From JAGVPT01 sp963772165 (GTDB lineage Bacteria; Bacteroidota; Ignavibacteria; UBA10030; UBA8401): 64,000 nucleotides of DNA. The translations under genes were made by a program, and so were the position numbers. This document shows, piece by piece, positions 16,585-26,080 of the stretch. Location of the stretch: positions 372,001-436,000 of the forward strand of contig CAVYWA010000005.1 of assembly GCA_963772165.1 (NCBI GenBank), in the 5' to 3' direction. The first letter of the stretch is position 1. Each line of letters begins with the position of its first letter. Under the pieces are notes generated by a model that had not been told where the DNA came from, ran no database searches, and was given only the letters and a program-made list of their open reading frames with translations.

Positions 16585-18033
16585 ATGATTGCAAAGCGAG
16601 ATTTAAATTCTGATCTGTTGACGGCGGAGTATGCCGTCAGGGGACCGATTGTGAATAGGGCTCAACAGCTTGAGGAGCAGGGAAAAAAAGTTATCTATTG
16701 CAATATCGGGAACCCCCAAGCTCTGAAACAAAAGCCCTTGACATACCTTCGTCAGATTCTGAGCCTTGTTGAATATCCCGAATTATTGCGCCACAAGAGC
16801 ATTGCGGAGCTTTATCCAGCGGATGTTCTGCAAAAAGTTAAATCGATCCTCGAGCAGCATCCTCACGGAACTGGTGCATATACGCAAAGTGCCGGAATCC
16901 CGTTCATCAGAAAAGCAGTTGCAGAGTTCATCCAACGGCGGGATGGAATTCCATCGGACAAAGACCACATTGTTCTGACAGACGGGGCGAGCAAAGGAGT
17001 GCAGTCTGCGCTGCTTGCGCTGCTGAAAGATTCGAATGATGGAGTGATGATTCCTATCCCTCAATATCCGCTCTACAGTGCGACGATTGATTTGTACGGC
17101 GGCAAGCAGATCGGTTATTATCTGGATGAAGGGAACCGATGGCAATTGAGCGAGCATGCGCTGACGGAAAGCATTACCGGCGCGGTCCGGCGCGGAATTC
17201 ATCCCGTTGCCATTGCCGTTATTAACCCCGGCAACCCGACCGGCGCCGTTCTTTCCTACGACAATATCGGGATGATCGTTGCTTTTGCGCGCAAACATCA
17301 TCTGGCGATTTTGGCCGACGAGGTATACCAGGAAAATGTGTATGGCAGGGAGTGTAAGTTTTACTCTTTTGCAAAGGTCATGAATGATCTCGGCGAGAAA
17401 GATGTTTCCCTCATCAGCCTTCATTCAGTGTCAAAAGGTCTGCTTGGTGAATGCGGCCATCGTGGCGGGTATGCGGAATTCCGGAATATTCCTGACGATG
17501 TGCTGTCCGAACTGATTAAGTTGCAGTCGATCAGCCTCTGTTCAAATGTCCCGGGCCAGCTTGCAACCTACGCCATGGTTTCTCCTCCCCGGCCCGGTGA
17601 AGAGAGCTATGAACTTTACACGCGCGAATTGAATTTCGTTTACACAGAATTAAAATCAAAAGCGGAATTGCTCGGAAGCCGGATCAACGGAATACAAGGA
17701 ATGTCGGTAACGATTCCGGATGGTGCGATGTATGCATTCGTGAAGTTCGAACTTCCCCCCGACCCGCACGCCGATCTAGAAGCGATGTCGCTCGAGGAGA
17801 AGCGGGAATACGAAGCCAAGAGGGAGACGGAGTATTGCCTTGCCTTGCTAGAAGAGACCGGCATTTGTGTTGTTCCCGGTTCGGGTTTCGGTCAAGTTGC
17901 CGGCACGCTTCATTTTAGGACGACGTTTCTTCCCCCGAAAAATGAAATTGAAGAAGTCGTTGTCAAGTTGAAAGCTTTCCACGAAATGTACTATGCCAGG
18001 GTTGCACACGCCGAAGAAAAAATCGTCTCGTAA
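16585..18033 (+). CDS. Alanine-aminotransferase-like class I/II PLP enzyme
   Basis: The 482-residue protein resembles eukaryotic-type alanine aminotransferase (pyruvate/glutamate exchange) more than short bacterial AspC forms. It has the diagnostic YCNIGNPQALKQKPLT near 38, GAYTQSAGIPFIRKA, INPGNPTGAVLS near 213 and the PLP lysine in SVSKGLLGECGHRGG (Lys284). The C-terminus carries GFGQVAGTLHFRTTFLP, as in ALT enzymes. A start at the ATG at 16585 fits the family. It lies between the M16 peptidase and nuoG on the same strand, with 43 bases to nuoG. The reaction is inferred from family; related bacterial enzymes can also act on other amino acids. Confidence 0.88.
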   Translation: MIAKRDLNSDLLTAEYAVRGPIVNRAQQLEEQGKKVIYCNIGNPQALKQKPLTYLRQILSLVEYPELLRHKSIAELYPADVLQKVKSILEQHPHGTGAYTQSAGIPFIRKAVAEFIQRRDGIPSDKDHIVLTDGASKGVQSALLALLKDSNDGVMIPIPQYPLYSATIDLYGGKQIGYYLDEGNRWQLSEHALTESITGAVRRGIHPVAIAVINPGNPTGAVLSYDNIGMIVAFARKHHLAILADEVYQENVYGRECKFYSFAKVMNDLGEKDVSLISLHSVSKGLLGECGHRGGYAEFRNIPDDVLSELIKLQSISLCSNVPGQLATYAMVSPPRPGEESYELYTRELNFVYTELKSKAELLGSRINGIQGMSVTIPDGAMYAFVKFELPPDPHADLEAMSLEEKREYEAKRETEYCLALLEETGICVVPGSGFGQVAGTLHFRTTFLPPKNEIEEVVVKLKAFHEMYYARVAHAEEKIVS

Positions 18034-18076
18034 GTAAGCATATCAGAAACCCAAAGGAATAAACGTTTAGATCAAG

Positions 18077-19750
18077 ATGGCAAAAATCACAATAGATGGG
18101 ATTCAATTCGAGGTCGATAGCAAGCGGACCATTATAGAAGCTGCCCGCGAAAACGGCATCTCCATCCCGCATTTCTGCTGGCATCCGAAACTCTCCGTTT
18201 CGGGTAATTGCAGAATGTGTTTGGTTGAGGTTGAGAAGATGCCGAAGCTTGCCATCGCTTGTTCAACGCAAGTTGCAGAAGGAATGGTTGTCCATACGAA
18301 AAGCGACCGCGTTCTTCATGCACGCGAAGCGGTGATGGAATTTCTTCTCATCAATCATCCGCTCGATTGCCCCATTTGCGACGAGGCCGGCGAGTGCAAG
18401 CTGCAAGACTATGCGTACAAGCATAGTGCGGGCTACAGCAGGTTTCAGGAAGACAAAGTCCACAAACCAAAGCGTGTCGAGATCGGTCCGCGCGTGATGT
18501 TCGACGCTGAACGCTGCATCCTTTGTTCACGCTGCATCCGCTTTTGCGACGAGGTAGCCGGCGTTCACCAGCTGCAGTTTGTCGAGCGCGGCGACCATAC
18601 AGTGATCGAAACATTTCCCGGCGAGACGCTCGACAACCCGTATTCGATGAATGTCGTTGACATTTGCCCGGTTGGTGCTCTCACGAACCGCGACTTCCGG
18701 TTCAAGGCGCGCGTGTGGGAGATGTCGTTTACGGAGAGTGTTTGTCAGGGATGCGCACGCGGGTGTAATATTGAAATTGGCGTTCGAAATAATGAAATAC
18801 TCCGCCTCACGCCGCGGCGCAACGAAGATGTTAACAGCTATTGGATGTGTGATCACGGAAGGGTGGACACATTTAAATCCGTGAACGCGGAGACGCGGAT
18901 TAAGGCTCCCATGGTCAGGAGAGATGCGGCATTGGTGCAAGTAGATTGGGACGAGGCTATCGCAAAAGTTGCCTCGGAATTGAAATCGTTCAAGAAATCG
19001 GAAGTTGCGGTCTTGGGCTCTGCATTTGCAACAAACGAGGATAACTTTGCCTTTCAACGGTTTGCTAAAGAAGTTTTGGGAACAAAAAATATAGACTTCA
19101 TGCGCCATGTCGTAGAAGGGGACGAGGACAATATTCTGATCCGGGCAGATAAGACGCCGAATAGCACCGGGGCGAAAGCCGTTGGCGTTGTTCCGGGGGA
19201 CGATGGCATGGGCTTTCAGGAAATTATTCGTGGAATCAAAGAGGGAAGGATTAAAGCTCTGTACGCTCTTGACGATGACATTGCGGTGATTCCGGACGTC
19301 GCCGATGCTCTTGCCAAACTCGAGTTCTTCGCTGTGCACGCGTCCAACGAGTCTGCAACGACCGACCTCGCCGATGTTGTCCTTGCAAGTTCATCATACG
19401 CGGAAAAAAACGGGACGGTGACGAATTTCCAGGAGCGCGTTCAAAGGATTCGCCCCGCCGTCACAACGCTTGAACAAGACCGGGCGCTCGACGGATTTGA
19501 GTCAAGCCGATGGGATAGATTTGCTGCGCCGAACGACAGTTGGGGAAAAGGGCCTCGCCGCGATGCACGCCCATCGTGGAAAATTGTTGCAACCCTTGCC
19601 GCGCTCATGGGTGCAAAATTTAAATATAATTCGTCAGAAGAGGTCTTTGCCGATCTCGCTCAAAAGGTCGACAGCTTTAAGGGACTTTCGTACCTCAAAG
19701 TCGGAAACAAGGGCGTTCCGTTGAAAGTAAAAGCGGGCGTTGCCGTTTAA
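18077..19750 (+). CDS. nuoG: NADH-quinone oxidoreductase subunit G (short form)
   Basis: NuoG carries Fe-S clusters in the peripheral arm of respiratory complex I. The 557-residue protein shows a plant-type [2Fe-2S] domain (FCWHPKLSVSGNCRMCLVEV), the His/Cys cluster HPLDCPICDEAGEC, then CILCSRCIRFC with VDICPVGAL. A molybdopterin-type domain follows that still has the four Cys of cluster N7 (CQGCARGC and a Cys about 27 residues on). It is much shorter than the roughly 900-residue enterobacterial form, so the C-terminal molybdopterin-like part is cut back. It is followed by nuoH and nuoI, and no other complex I genes are in the window. Confidence 0.93.
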   Translation: MAKITIDGIQFEVDSKRTIIEAARENGISIPHFCWHPKLSVSGNCRMCLVEVEKMPKLAIACSTQVAEGMVVHTKSDRVLHAREAVMEFLLINHPLDCPICDEAGECKLQDYAYKHSAGYSRFQEDKVHKPKRVEIGPRVMFDAERCILCSRCIRFCDEVAGVHQLQFVERGDHTVIETFPGETLDNPYSMNVVDICPVGALTNRDFRFKARVWEMSFTESVCQGCARGCNIEIGVRNNEILRLTPRRNEDVNSYWMCDHGRVDTFKSVNAETRIKAPMVRRDAALVQVDWDEAIAKVASELKSFKKSEVAVLGSAFATNEDNFAFQRFAKEVLGTKNIDFMRHVVEGDEDNILIRADKTPNSTGAKAVGVVPGDDGMGFQEIIRGIKEGRIKALYALDDDIAVIPDVADALAKLEFFAVHASNESATTDLADVVLASSSYAEKNGTVTNFQERVQRIRPAVTTLEQDRALDGFESSRWDRFAAPNDSWGKGPRRDARPSWKIVATLAALMGAKFKYNSSEEVFADLAQKVDSFKGLSYLKVGNKGVPLKVKAGVAV

Positions 19751-19779
19751 TTTTTTTTTCAAGGGCATTGCAGGTTCTC

Positions 19780-20793
19780 ATGGACATTATTGAACCGTTG
19801 ATTAAAATCGTTCTCATCTTTCTGATTAACCTTACCGTTGTTGCGTACCTTGTTTTGGTCGAACGGAGAGTGAGTGCTTTCGTTCAAAACCGTATCGGCC
19901 CAAACCGCGTCGGCCCTGCGGGGATGTTCCAGCCCGTTGCCGATATCGTCAAGTTATTTTTGAAGGAAGATATCGTACCAAAAGCTGCAAACAAGTTTGT
20001 TCACAGCCTCGCCCCGCTCATCTCGCTCGTCGTTGCGATGACCACCTTTGCCGTTATCCCTTTCGGTAATACGATCCACCTCTTCGGCCGCGATATTAAA
20101 TTGATGATTGCGGACGTCAATGTAGGAATTCTGTACCTCCTGGCGTTATCGTCCCTCGGAGTGTACGGCATCACGCTCAGCGGATGGTCTTCCAACAATA
20201 AATATTCGTTGTTGGGTGGATTACGCTCTTCCGCGCAAATGATCAGTTACGAACTTTCGATGGGCCTGGCAATTATCGGCGTGCTGATGATCGCCGGAAC
20301 TCTCCAGTTGAATAAAATTGTCGAATCGCAGGCGCACGGCATGTGGTATTTCTGGAGAACGCCGGTGAGCTTTATCACGTTTGTCATTGCATCGTTTGCC
20401 GAGACAAATCGTCTTCCCTTCGACCTGCCGGAAGCCGAACCGGAACTTGTCGGCGGTTATCATACGGAATACTCTGGAATGAAATTCGGTTTGTTCTTTT
20501 TGGCGGAATACGCGAACATGATCACGGCCTCCGCGGTCATCACAACGCTGTATTTAGGAGGATGGCAGCTGCCGTTTGTCGGGCATTTAGGCTTTTCAGA
20601 ATTGACCGTCAGCCTGCTTCAAGTGGCAGCGTTCGCCGTCAAGGTCGGGCTTGTGCTCCTCTTTTTCATTCTCGTCCGATGGACGATCCCGCGTTTCCGG
20701 TACGACCAGCTGATGAATATCGGATGGAAAGTGATGCTCCCCCTTTCATTGGCGAATATTTTAGTGACCGGCTTGTATTTTGTTTTGGGATGA
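19780..20793 (+). CDS. nuoH: NADH-quinone oxidoreductase subunit H
   Basis: NuoH is the membrane subunit that helps form the quinone-binding chamber at the joint of the two arms of complex I. The 337-residue product has about eight membrane segments, with the signatures RRVSAFVQNRIGPNRVGPAGMFQPVAD near 25 (cited by its position and key RIGPNRVGP) and AETNRLPFDLPEAEPELVGGY, whose acidic residues belong to the E-channel. I start at the ATG at 19780; a TTG four codons upstream is less likely. It lies 29 bases after nuoG and 26 before nuoI, so the three form one operon. Confidence 0.95.
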   Translation: MDIIEPLIKIVLIFLINLTVVAYLVLVERRVSAFVQNRIGPNRVGPAGMFQPVADIVKLFLKEDIVPKAANKFVHSLAPLISLVVAMTTFAVIPFGNTIHLFGRDIKLMIADVNVGILYLLALSSLGVYGITLSGWSSNNKYSLLGGLRSSAQMISYELSMGLAIIGVLMIAGTLQLNKIVESQAHGMWYFWRTPVSFITFVIASFAETNRLPFDLPEAEPELVGGYHTEYSGMKFGLFFLAEYANMITASAVITTLYLGGWQLPFVGHLGFSELTVSLLQVAAFAVKVGLVLLFFILVRWTIPRFRYDQLMNIGWKVMLPLSLANILVTGLYFVLG

Positions 20794-20819
20794 ATTGAAC
20801 CGTAAAGGATTGCAGCAGA

Positions 20820-21317
20820 ATGGAACAGAGTAAAGTTATTCGGAAAAAAGATCTGACTATCCTGGAAAAAATGTACATCCCGGAAATCGTTAAAGGGATG
20901 AGGCTGACCATTGCTCAGATCTTTAGGCCGAAGTTTACCATCCAGTACCCGGAGAATAAATTTACCCCGCCCGATTCGTTCCGGGGCAGGCCGGTACTCG
21001 TAGAGGAGAATGGTACCGAACGATGTGTCGCGTGCGGATTGTGCAGCCGTGTCTGCCCTTCGCTTGCGATTGAAGTGCAGGCCGCCGAGACCAAGGATGA
21101 GAAGGAACGCTATCCGGAAAAATTTGAAATCAATATGCTGCGATGCATTTTTTGCGGGTTCTGCGAGGAGGTATGTCCGGAAGAGGCGATCATTATGAGC
21201 AAGGAATACGAGCTGGCGTTTTCAAATCAAAAAGACGCTTTGTTCGGAAAAGACAAACTGCTCGTTCCGATTGAAAAGGTTCAGGACCGGCTCGATTTTC
21301 TGCGCGCTCATCGATAA
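20820..21317 (+). CDS. nuoI: NADH-quinone oxidoreductase subunit I
   Basis: NuoI carries clusters N6a and N6b, which pass electrons towards N2 and quinone. The 165-residue protein holds two CxxCxxCxxxCP motifs: CVACGLCSRVCP near 68 and CIFCGFCEEVCP near 113, with 45 residues between, as expected. AAGGA precedes the ATG by about ten bases. It is the last gene of a G-H-I trio; the following intergenic region has no strong terminator. The other ten or so complex I subunits must be encoded elsewhere. Confidence 0.95.
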   Translation: MEQSKVIRKKDLTILEKMYIPEIVKGMRLTIAQIFRPKFTIQYPENKFTPPDSFRGRPVLVEENGTERCVACGLCSRVCPSLAIEVQAAETKDEKERYPEKFEINMLRCIFCGFCEEVCPEEAIIMSKEYELAFSNQKDALFGKDKLLVPIEKVQDRLDFLRAHR

Positions 21318-21422
21318 ATCGCGGCCTTTGATTGTTCATCGCTTGATTCAATACAAGGGGAACTTATCGATTAATTCTTAATTCTTCACTCTTATTTCTT
21401 CTTTTTTAGAAGGGGGGCCTTC

Positions 21423-22962
21423 ATGCTATCAGTCGTTCTCAGCAGTGCAACTTACGGAATCAACGCTTACCTGATCGAGATCGAAACAAACATCGAAAAC
21501 ACCGTCCCGAATTTCTTTATGGTCGGCTTGCCGGATAACGCCGTTAAGGAAAGCCGCGAACGGGTCGCTACTGCAATAAAAAACTCCGGTCTCGAATACC
21601 CGAACAGGCGTATCACAATCAATCTCGCTCCAGCCGATGTCAAGAAAGAGGGGTCATCTGTACGACCTTCCTCTTGCGGTCGGCATGCTTGCCTCGAGCG
21701 GACAGGCCCGCGAAGACAAGTTGAAAGATTACGTTATTCTCGGAGAGCTTGCTCTCGATGGAAGTCTGCGGCCTGTGCACGGCGTTCTTCCGATTGCCGT
21801 TGAAATTAAAAAGAAGGGCTTTAGCGGGATCATCCTGCCAAAAGAGAACGCGCGCGAAGCGGCAATGGTCGAGGGGCTTGAAGTCTACGGCGTCGAGAAT
21901 CTTTCTGAAACGGTCTCCTTGCTGAACGGCGAACTGGCGCTGATGCCGACGAAAATTAATGTCGATGAAATATTTGCCGTCGCACAAAAATACCCGCTCG
22001 ACTTTTCCGATGTCAAGGGGCAGGAAAATGTAAAACGGGCACTTGAAGTAGCTGCAGCGGGGGGACATAATATTATCATGATCGGCCCGCCTGGGTCGGG
22101 GAAGACAATGCTCGCACGACGGCTGCCTGGCATTCTTCCGCCGCTGACCTTTGAAGAAAGTATTGAGACGACAAAAATCCATTCGGTCGCCGGCCTCCTG
22201 CCCCCAAATTCTGCTTTGGTAGCCACCCGGCCGTTCCGCTCTCCTCACCATACCATTTCCGACAGTGCTCTTGTCGGGGGCGGAACCATTCCCCATCCGG
22301 GGGAAATATCGTTGTCGCATCACGGCGTTCTCTTTTTGGATGAGCTTCCGGAATTCGCGCGAAACGTACTGGAGGTGATGCGCCAGCCCCTTGAAGACGG
22401 AAGGGTGACGATCAGCCGGTCGAAAATGTCGCTCGATTTTCCGGCAAATTTCATGCTCGTGTGCGCGATGAATCCCTGTCCGTGCGGCAATTACGGCAAT
22501 CCTCATCACGAATGCACCTGTTCGCCGATGCAGATTCAAAAATACATGGCGAAGATTTCCGGTCCGCTCCTCGACAGGATTGATATCCATATTGAAGTGC
22601 CGGCGGTGAAAGTCGCAGAGCTGAGCCAGAAGAAGCCGGGTGAACCATCGGAAGCAATTCGAGCACGGGTCATTTGCGCTCGCGAGCGGCAGGCGAGACG
22701 CTTCAGAAAGAAGAGAGGATTTTTTTCGAATGCCGACATGCAGTCGAAGGAGATTCGTGAATTCTGTGCGATAGATTCCGACGGCGAGGTGTTGTTAAAA
22801 ATGGCGATGACAAAACTTGGGCTTTCCGCGAGAGCATATGATCGGATTCTGAAGGTTGCGCGTACGATCGCCGATCTGGGAGGGAGCGACGAAATCAGGC
22901 CGGAACATCTAGGCGAAGCAATTCAATACAGGAGCCTGGACAGGAATTTGTGGATGAATTGA
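21423..22962 (+). CDS. YifB/ComM-family Mg-chelatase-like AAA+ ATPase (frame broken once)
   Basis: Two frames join into one protein of about 512 residues. The first (21423 on) has the N-terminal Lon-protease-like fold (VGLPDNAVKESRERV, NLAPADVKKEGS). The second has YDLPLAVG, Walker A GPPGSGKTMLARR, the FRSPHHTISD and GEISLSHHGVLFLDELPEF blocks, and the Cys-rich zinc loop AMNPCPCGNYG. The family includes ComM, a hexameric branch-migration helicase in natural transformation. In the link, TCATCTGTAC at 21654-21663 has one base too many: removing the T at 21659 gives SSYDLPL. The gene is thus intact apart from an apparent +1 insertion. A G-rich ribosome site precedes the ATG. A sequencing error is likelier than decay because the rest is fully conserved. 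Confidence 0.88.
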
Positions 22963-23099
22963 GCTGGAATAGTTCCAAATCATTTCGTCCCATCTTCTTG
23001 TTCCTCGCGTTTCCAACAAGGACGTTTGGAACGAAAAGAGAATTTTCGTACATTCTTGCATCATCGCAAGCCTGAAACTCATTTTAGAATTTGAAACTT

Positions 23100-23194
23100 C
23101 TGAATAATTCCAAAAGTATGGCTCACGCAAAGACGCGAAGTCGCAAAATGATTTAAAAATAGACCCCTTGCGTCTTGGCGGCTTGGCGAGAGAC
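23100..23194. repeat. Intergenic inverted-repeat element, copy A
   Basis: The stretch ATAATTCCAAAA...GCTCACGCAAAG...GTCGCAAAA.GATTTAAA...CTTGCG...GGCGAGAGA recurs at 43190-43266 in the same order. Its ends are partly complementary (CTCACGCAAG against CTTGCGTC). It lies in the gap between yifB and the PerR-like gene. Confidence 0.6.
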
Positions 23195-23214
23195 GATTTT
23201 TCAGATGTCTCAAT

Positions 23215-23682
23215 TTGTTGGTTCGTTCACTGGAACTCGATGTGGATAAGAATAACGAACACCGGAAGATTGAACTGTTTATCAAGCAATGTAAGGCTGC
23301 GGGTTTGAACGTCACGCCTCAGCGTCTGGCGATCTATCGATCGCTGATAGGCGACTACTCACATCCCAGCCCCGACGCGGTCTATCGTCGCGTTCGCAAG
23401 CTTCACTCCACAATATCAGTCGCAACTGTCCACAAGACATTAGATACATTCGAAAAGCACGGCATCATCTCACGTCTGACTCCTATTCATGAAAGTGTTC
23501 GTTATGACCCGATGACCGAACCTCATCACCACATTATTTGTATTCGGTGCAAGAAAGTCGTGAATCTGGCTGACGATGAGATTAGCCCGGTCCATATCCC
23601 AGCACACGTTCGCCGTGACAACAAGATTCTGGGATATAGCGTTCACGTCAATGTGTTGTGTTCGGATTGCAGAAGAAAGTGA
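23215..23682 (+). CDS. perR: Fur-family peroxide-responsive regulator (PerR-like)
   Basis: This is a Fur-family repressor of about 146-155 residues. It has the winged-helix block (NVTPQRLAIYRSLIG), a dimerisation domain with CIRC and CSDC pairs for the structural zinc, and YDPMTEPHHHIIC. In the last motif the Asp aligns with Asp85 of Bacillus PerR, a mark of PerR rather than Fur. PerR senses peroxide by iron-catalysed oxidation of His ligands and represses catalase genes. The katG gene follows 87 bases downstream with a palindromic AT box between, which supports the call. The start is uncertain: TTG codons at 23215/23218 or a GTG at 23242, none with a clear ribosome site. Confidence 0.82.
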   Translation: MLVRSLELDVDKNNEHRKIELFIKQCKAAGLNVTPQRLAIYRSLIGDYSHPSPDAVYRRVRKLHSTISVATVHKTLDTFEKHGIISRLTPIHESVRYDPMTEPHHHIICIRCKKVVNLADDEISPVHIPAHVRRDNKILGYSVHVNVLCSDCRRK

Positions 23683-23701
23683 TATTTTTTTTGTTTATGC
23701 C

Positions 23702-23717
23702 TAATAATTATTATTAT
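23702..23717. promoter_or_regulatory. PerR-box-like operator upstream of katG
   Basis: TAATAATTATTA (23702-23713) is a perfect dyad within a longer AT-rich run (to about 23718). It resembles the known PerR box TTATAATNATTATAA and lies 53 bases before the katG start. Together with the adjacent PerR-like gene this suggests direct repression of katG. No binding data exist here. Confidence 0.5.
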
Positions 23718-23769
23718 ATGATACTCATTCAAAATAACCCATTCATCGGCACGAAAGGAGCAATGAAAC

Positions 23770-25944
23770 ATGAACAATGAAGAAAAGTGTCCCATACATA
23801 CTACCGGCGGCACAACGAACCGGGATTGGTGGCCGCACCAGTTGAATCTTGATATCCTGCACCAGCAATCCTTGAAGTCCAATCCGATGGGCGAGGATTT
23901 CAACTATGCAAAAGAATTCAAGAGTCTCGACTTGAAAGCTGTAAAGAAGGACCTCCGTAAGCTGATGACGACATCGCAAGACTGGTGGCCGGCGGACTTT
24001 GGCCACTACGGACCGTTATTTGTCCGCATGGCGTGGCATAGTGCAGGCACCTACCGCACTGGAGACGGTCGCGGTGGTGCGGGGCACGGCAATCAGCGTT
24101 TTGCACCCCTCAACAGTTGGCCCGACAACGTCAGTCTCGACAAGGCACGCCGATTGCTCTGGCCGGTCAAGCAGAAGTATGGCCGGAAGATTTCCTGGGG
24201 TGACCTTATGATCCTCGCCGGCAACGTCGCCCTGGAATCGATGGGCTTCGGGACCTTCGGTTTCGGCGGAGGACGTGTGGATATCTGGGAACCGGAAAAG
24301 GACGTGTACTGGGGTTCCGAGAACAAGTGGCTGGGGGACAAGCGCTACGCTGGAGATCGAGATCTTGAAAATCCGCTCGCTGCCGTGCAGATGGGACTGA
24401 TTTACGTGAACCCGGAGGGCCCGAACGGAAACCCGGACCCGATTGCTGCGGCGCGGGACATCCGCGAGACCTTCGCTCGAATGGCGATGAACGACGAAGA
24501 GACTGTTGCCCTTATTGCGGGTGGGCACACCTTTGGTAAGACCCACGGGGCCGGCCCTGCATCCAACGTGGGTCCCGAGCCGGAAGCGGCCCCCATCGAG
24601 CAACAGGGTCTGGGCTGGAAGAGCAGCTTTGGTATGGGCAAAGCCGGCGACGCGATTACGAGCGGGCTGGAGGTCACCTGGACCACCACGCCGACGAAGT
24701 GGAGCAACAACTTCTTTAAAAACCTGTTCGGCTACGAATGGGAACTGACGAAGAGCCCGGCGGGTGCGAACCAGTGGAAACCGAAGGGGGGCGCGGGCGC
24801 TGATACGGTGCCGGATGCTCACGACCCGTCAAAGCATCACGCGCCTTCGATGCTGACTACGGACTTGTCGCTTCGCTTCGACCCTGCCTACGAAAAAATT
24901 TCTCGGCGCTTCATGGATCATCCGGATCAGTTTGCAGATGCGTTCGCCCGGGCGTGGTTCAAGTTGACGCACCGCGACATGGGTCCGCGAGCACGCTATC
25001 TCGGCCCTGAGGTTCCGAAAGAAGAGCTCATCTGGCAAGACCCCATTCCCGCCGTCAATCATAAACTGATCGATGCGAAGGACATCGCCGCTCTTAAAAA
25101 GAAGGTTCTGGCTTCCGGCCTTTCAGTATCGGAGTTGGTTTCAACTGCCTGGGTATCGGCGTCCACGTTCCGCGGCTCGGACAAGCGCGGCGGCGCCAAC
25201 GGCGCCCGTATACGTCTGGCTCCACAGAAGGATTGGGAAGTCAACCAACCGGCTCAACTGGCAAAGGTGCTCAAGACTCTGGAGGGAATCCAGAGCGCGT
25301 TCAACAAAAGGCAGACCGGCAGAAAGAGGTTATCTCTGGCTGACCTGATCGTTCTGGCCGGTTGCGCTGGTGTCGAGAAGGCTGCTAAGAATGCGGGACA
25401 CAAAATGACGGTTCCCTTCACGCCGGGACGCATGGATGCATCACAGGAACAAACCGATGTAACCTCCTTTGCCGTGCTTGAACCGATCGCGGACGGCTTC
25501 CGCAACTACCAGAAGGCTCGCTATGCCGTTTCAGCTGAGGAGTTACTTGTTGACAAGGCGCAATTGCTTACACTGACCGCTCCCGAAATGACGGTTCTCA
25601 TTGGCGGTATGCGGGTCTTGAATGTTAACTTTGGAAAATCCCAGCACGGCGTTTTCACCAAGCGACCGGAGGCGCTCACCAATGACTTCTTCATGAATCT
25701 GCTCGACATGGGCACAGAGTGGAAGGCGGTCTCGAAAGACGCTGACGTGTTCGAAGGCCGTGATCGCAAGACGGGCGCACTCAAATGGACCGGTACCCGT
25801 GTCGATCTGATCTTTGGATCGAACTCACAACTCAGGGCACTGGCGGAGGTTTACGGATGTGAAGATTCACAGGAGAAGTTCCTGCACGACTTTGTAGCGG
25901 CATGGAACAAGGTAATGATGCTTGACCGCTTCGATCTCTCCTGA
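23770..25944 (+). CDS. katG: Catalase-peroxidase
   Basis: KatG is a haem enzyme that dismutates hydrogen peroxide and also works as a peroxidase. The 724-residue protein is full length. It has the distal haem motif VRMAWHSAGTYR (Arg, Trp, His), the Tyr in GLIYVNPEGPNG and the Met in FARMAMNDEETVAL. These supply the Trp-Tyr-Met adduct needed for catalase activity. The proximal haem site is AGGHTFGKTHGAGP. The C-terminal half is the inactive duplicated peroxidase domain. AAGGAG precedes the start. It lies directly after the PerR-like regulator. By eye its codons are more G/C-ending than those of its neighbours, and a decayed XRE gene follows, so acquisition by transfer is possible. Confidence 0.97.
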   Translation: MNNEEKCPIHTTGGTTNRDWWPHQLNLDILHQQSLKSNPMGEDFNYAKEFKSLDLKAVKKDLRKLMTTSQDWWPADFGHYGPLFVRMAWHSAGTYRTGDGRGGAGHGNQRFAPLNSWPDNVSLDKARRLLWPVKQKYGRKISWGDLMILAGNVALESMGFGTFGFGGGRVDIWEPEKDVYWGSENKWLGDKRYAGDRDLENPLAAVQMGLIYVNPEGPNGNPDPIAAARDIRETFARMAMNDEETVALIAGGHTFGKTHGAGPASNVGPEPEAAPIEQQGLGWKSSFGMGKAGDAITSGLEVTWTTTPTKWSNNFFKNLFGYEWELTKSPAGANQWKPKGGAGADTVPDAHDPSKHHAPSMLTTDLSLRFDPAYEKISRRFMDHPDQFADAFARAWFKLTHRDMGPRARYLGPEVPKEELIWQDPIPAVNHKLIDAKDIAALKKKVLASGLSVSELVSTAWVSASTFRGSDKRGGANGARIRLAPQKDWEVNQPAQLAKVLKTLEGIQSAFNKRQTGRKRLSLADLIVLAGCAGVEKAAKNAGHKMTVPFTPGRMDASQEQTDVTSFAVLEPIADGFRNYQKARYAVSAEELLVDKAQLLTLTAPEMTVLIGGMRVLNVNFGKSQHGVFTKRPEALTNDFFMNLLDMGTEWKAVSKDADVFEGRDRKTGALKWTGTRVDLIFGSNSQLRALAEVYGCEDSQEKFLHDFVAAWNKVMMLDRFDLS

Positions 25945-26029
25945 TCGTAGCATCAATTTCTTCGACGGCTTATGTCGGGCGGCAAAGAACAGCCATCTAG
26001 TCACCGACACTGGTTTGACATCCATGATC

Positions 26030-26062
26030 AATGCCGTCAGGGATCATTTACCTGGCGGCATT
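26030..26062 (+). terminator. katG terminator hairpin
   Basis: AATGCCGTCAGG (26030-26041) pairs with CCTGGCGGCATT (26051-26062) over 12 bp with one G-T pair and a 9-nt loop. Only a short T-rich tract (TTGTTCATTG) follows, so termination strength is uncertain. Confidence 0.6.
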
Positions 26063-26080
26063 GTTCATTGTATTCTTCCT

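Noticed and set aside
18527..19339. 270-residue minus-strand ORF within nuoG
   Set aside because: It is an antisense shadow; nuoG motifs in the sense frame are complete.
21640..22590. 316-residue minus-strand ORF within yifB
   Set aside because: It is an antisense shadow of a strongly conserved gene and has no family features.
24016..24822. 268-residue minus-strand ORF within katG
   Set aside because: It is a shadow of the GC-rich katG gene, with Arg/His-rich composition and no domain.
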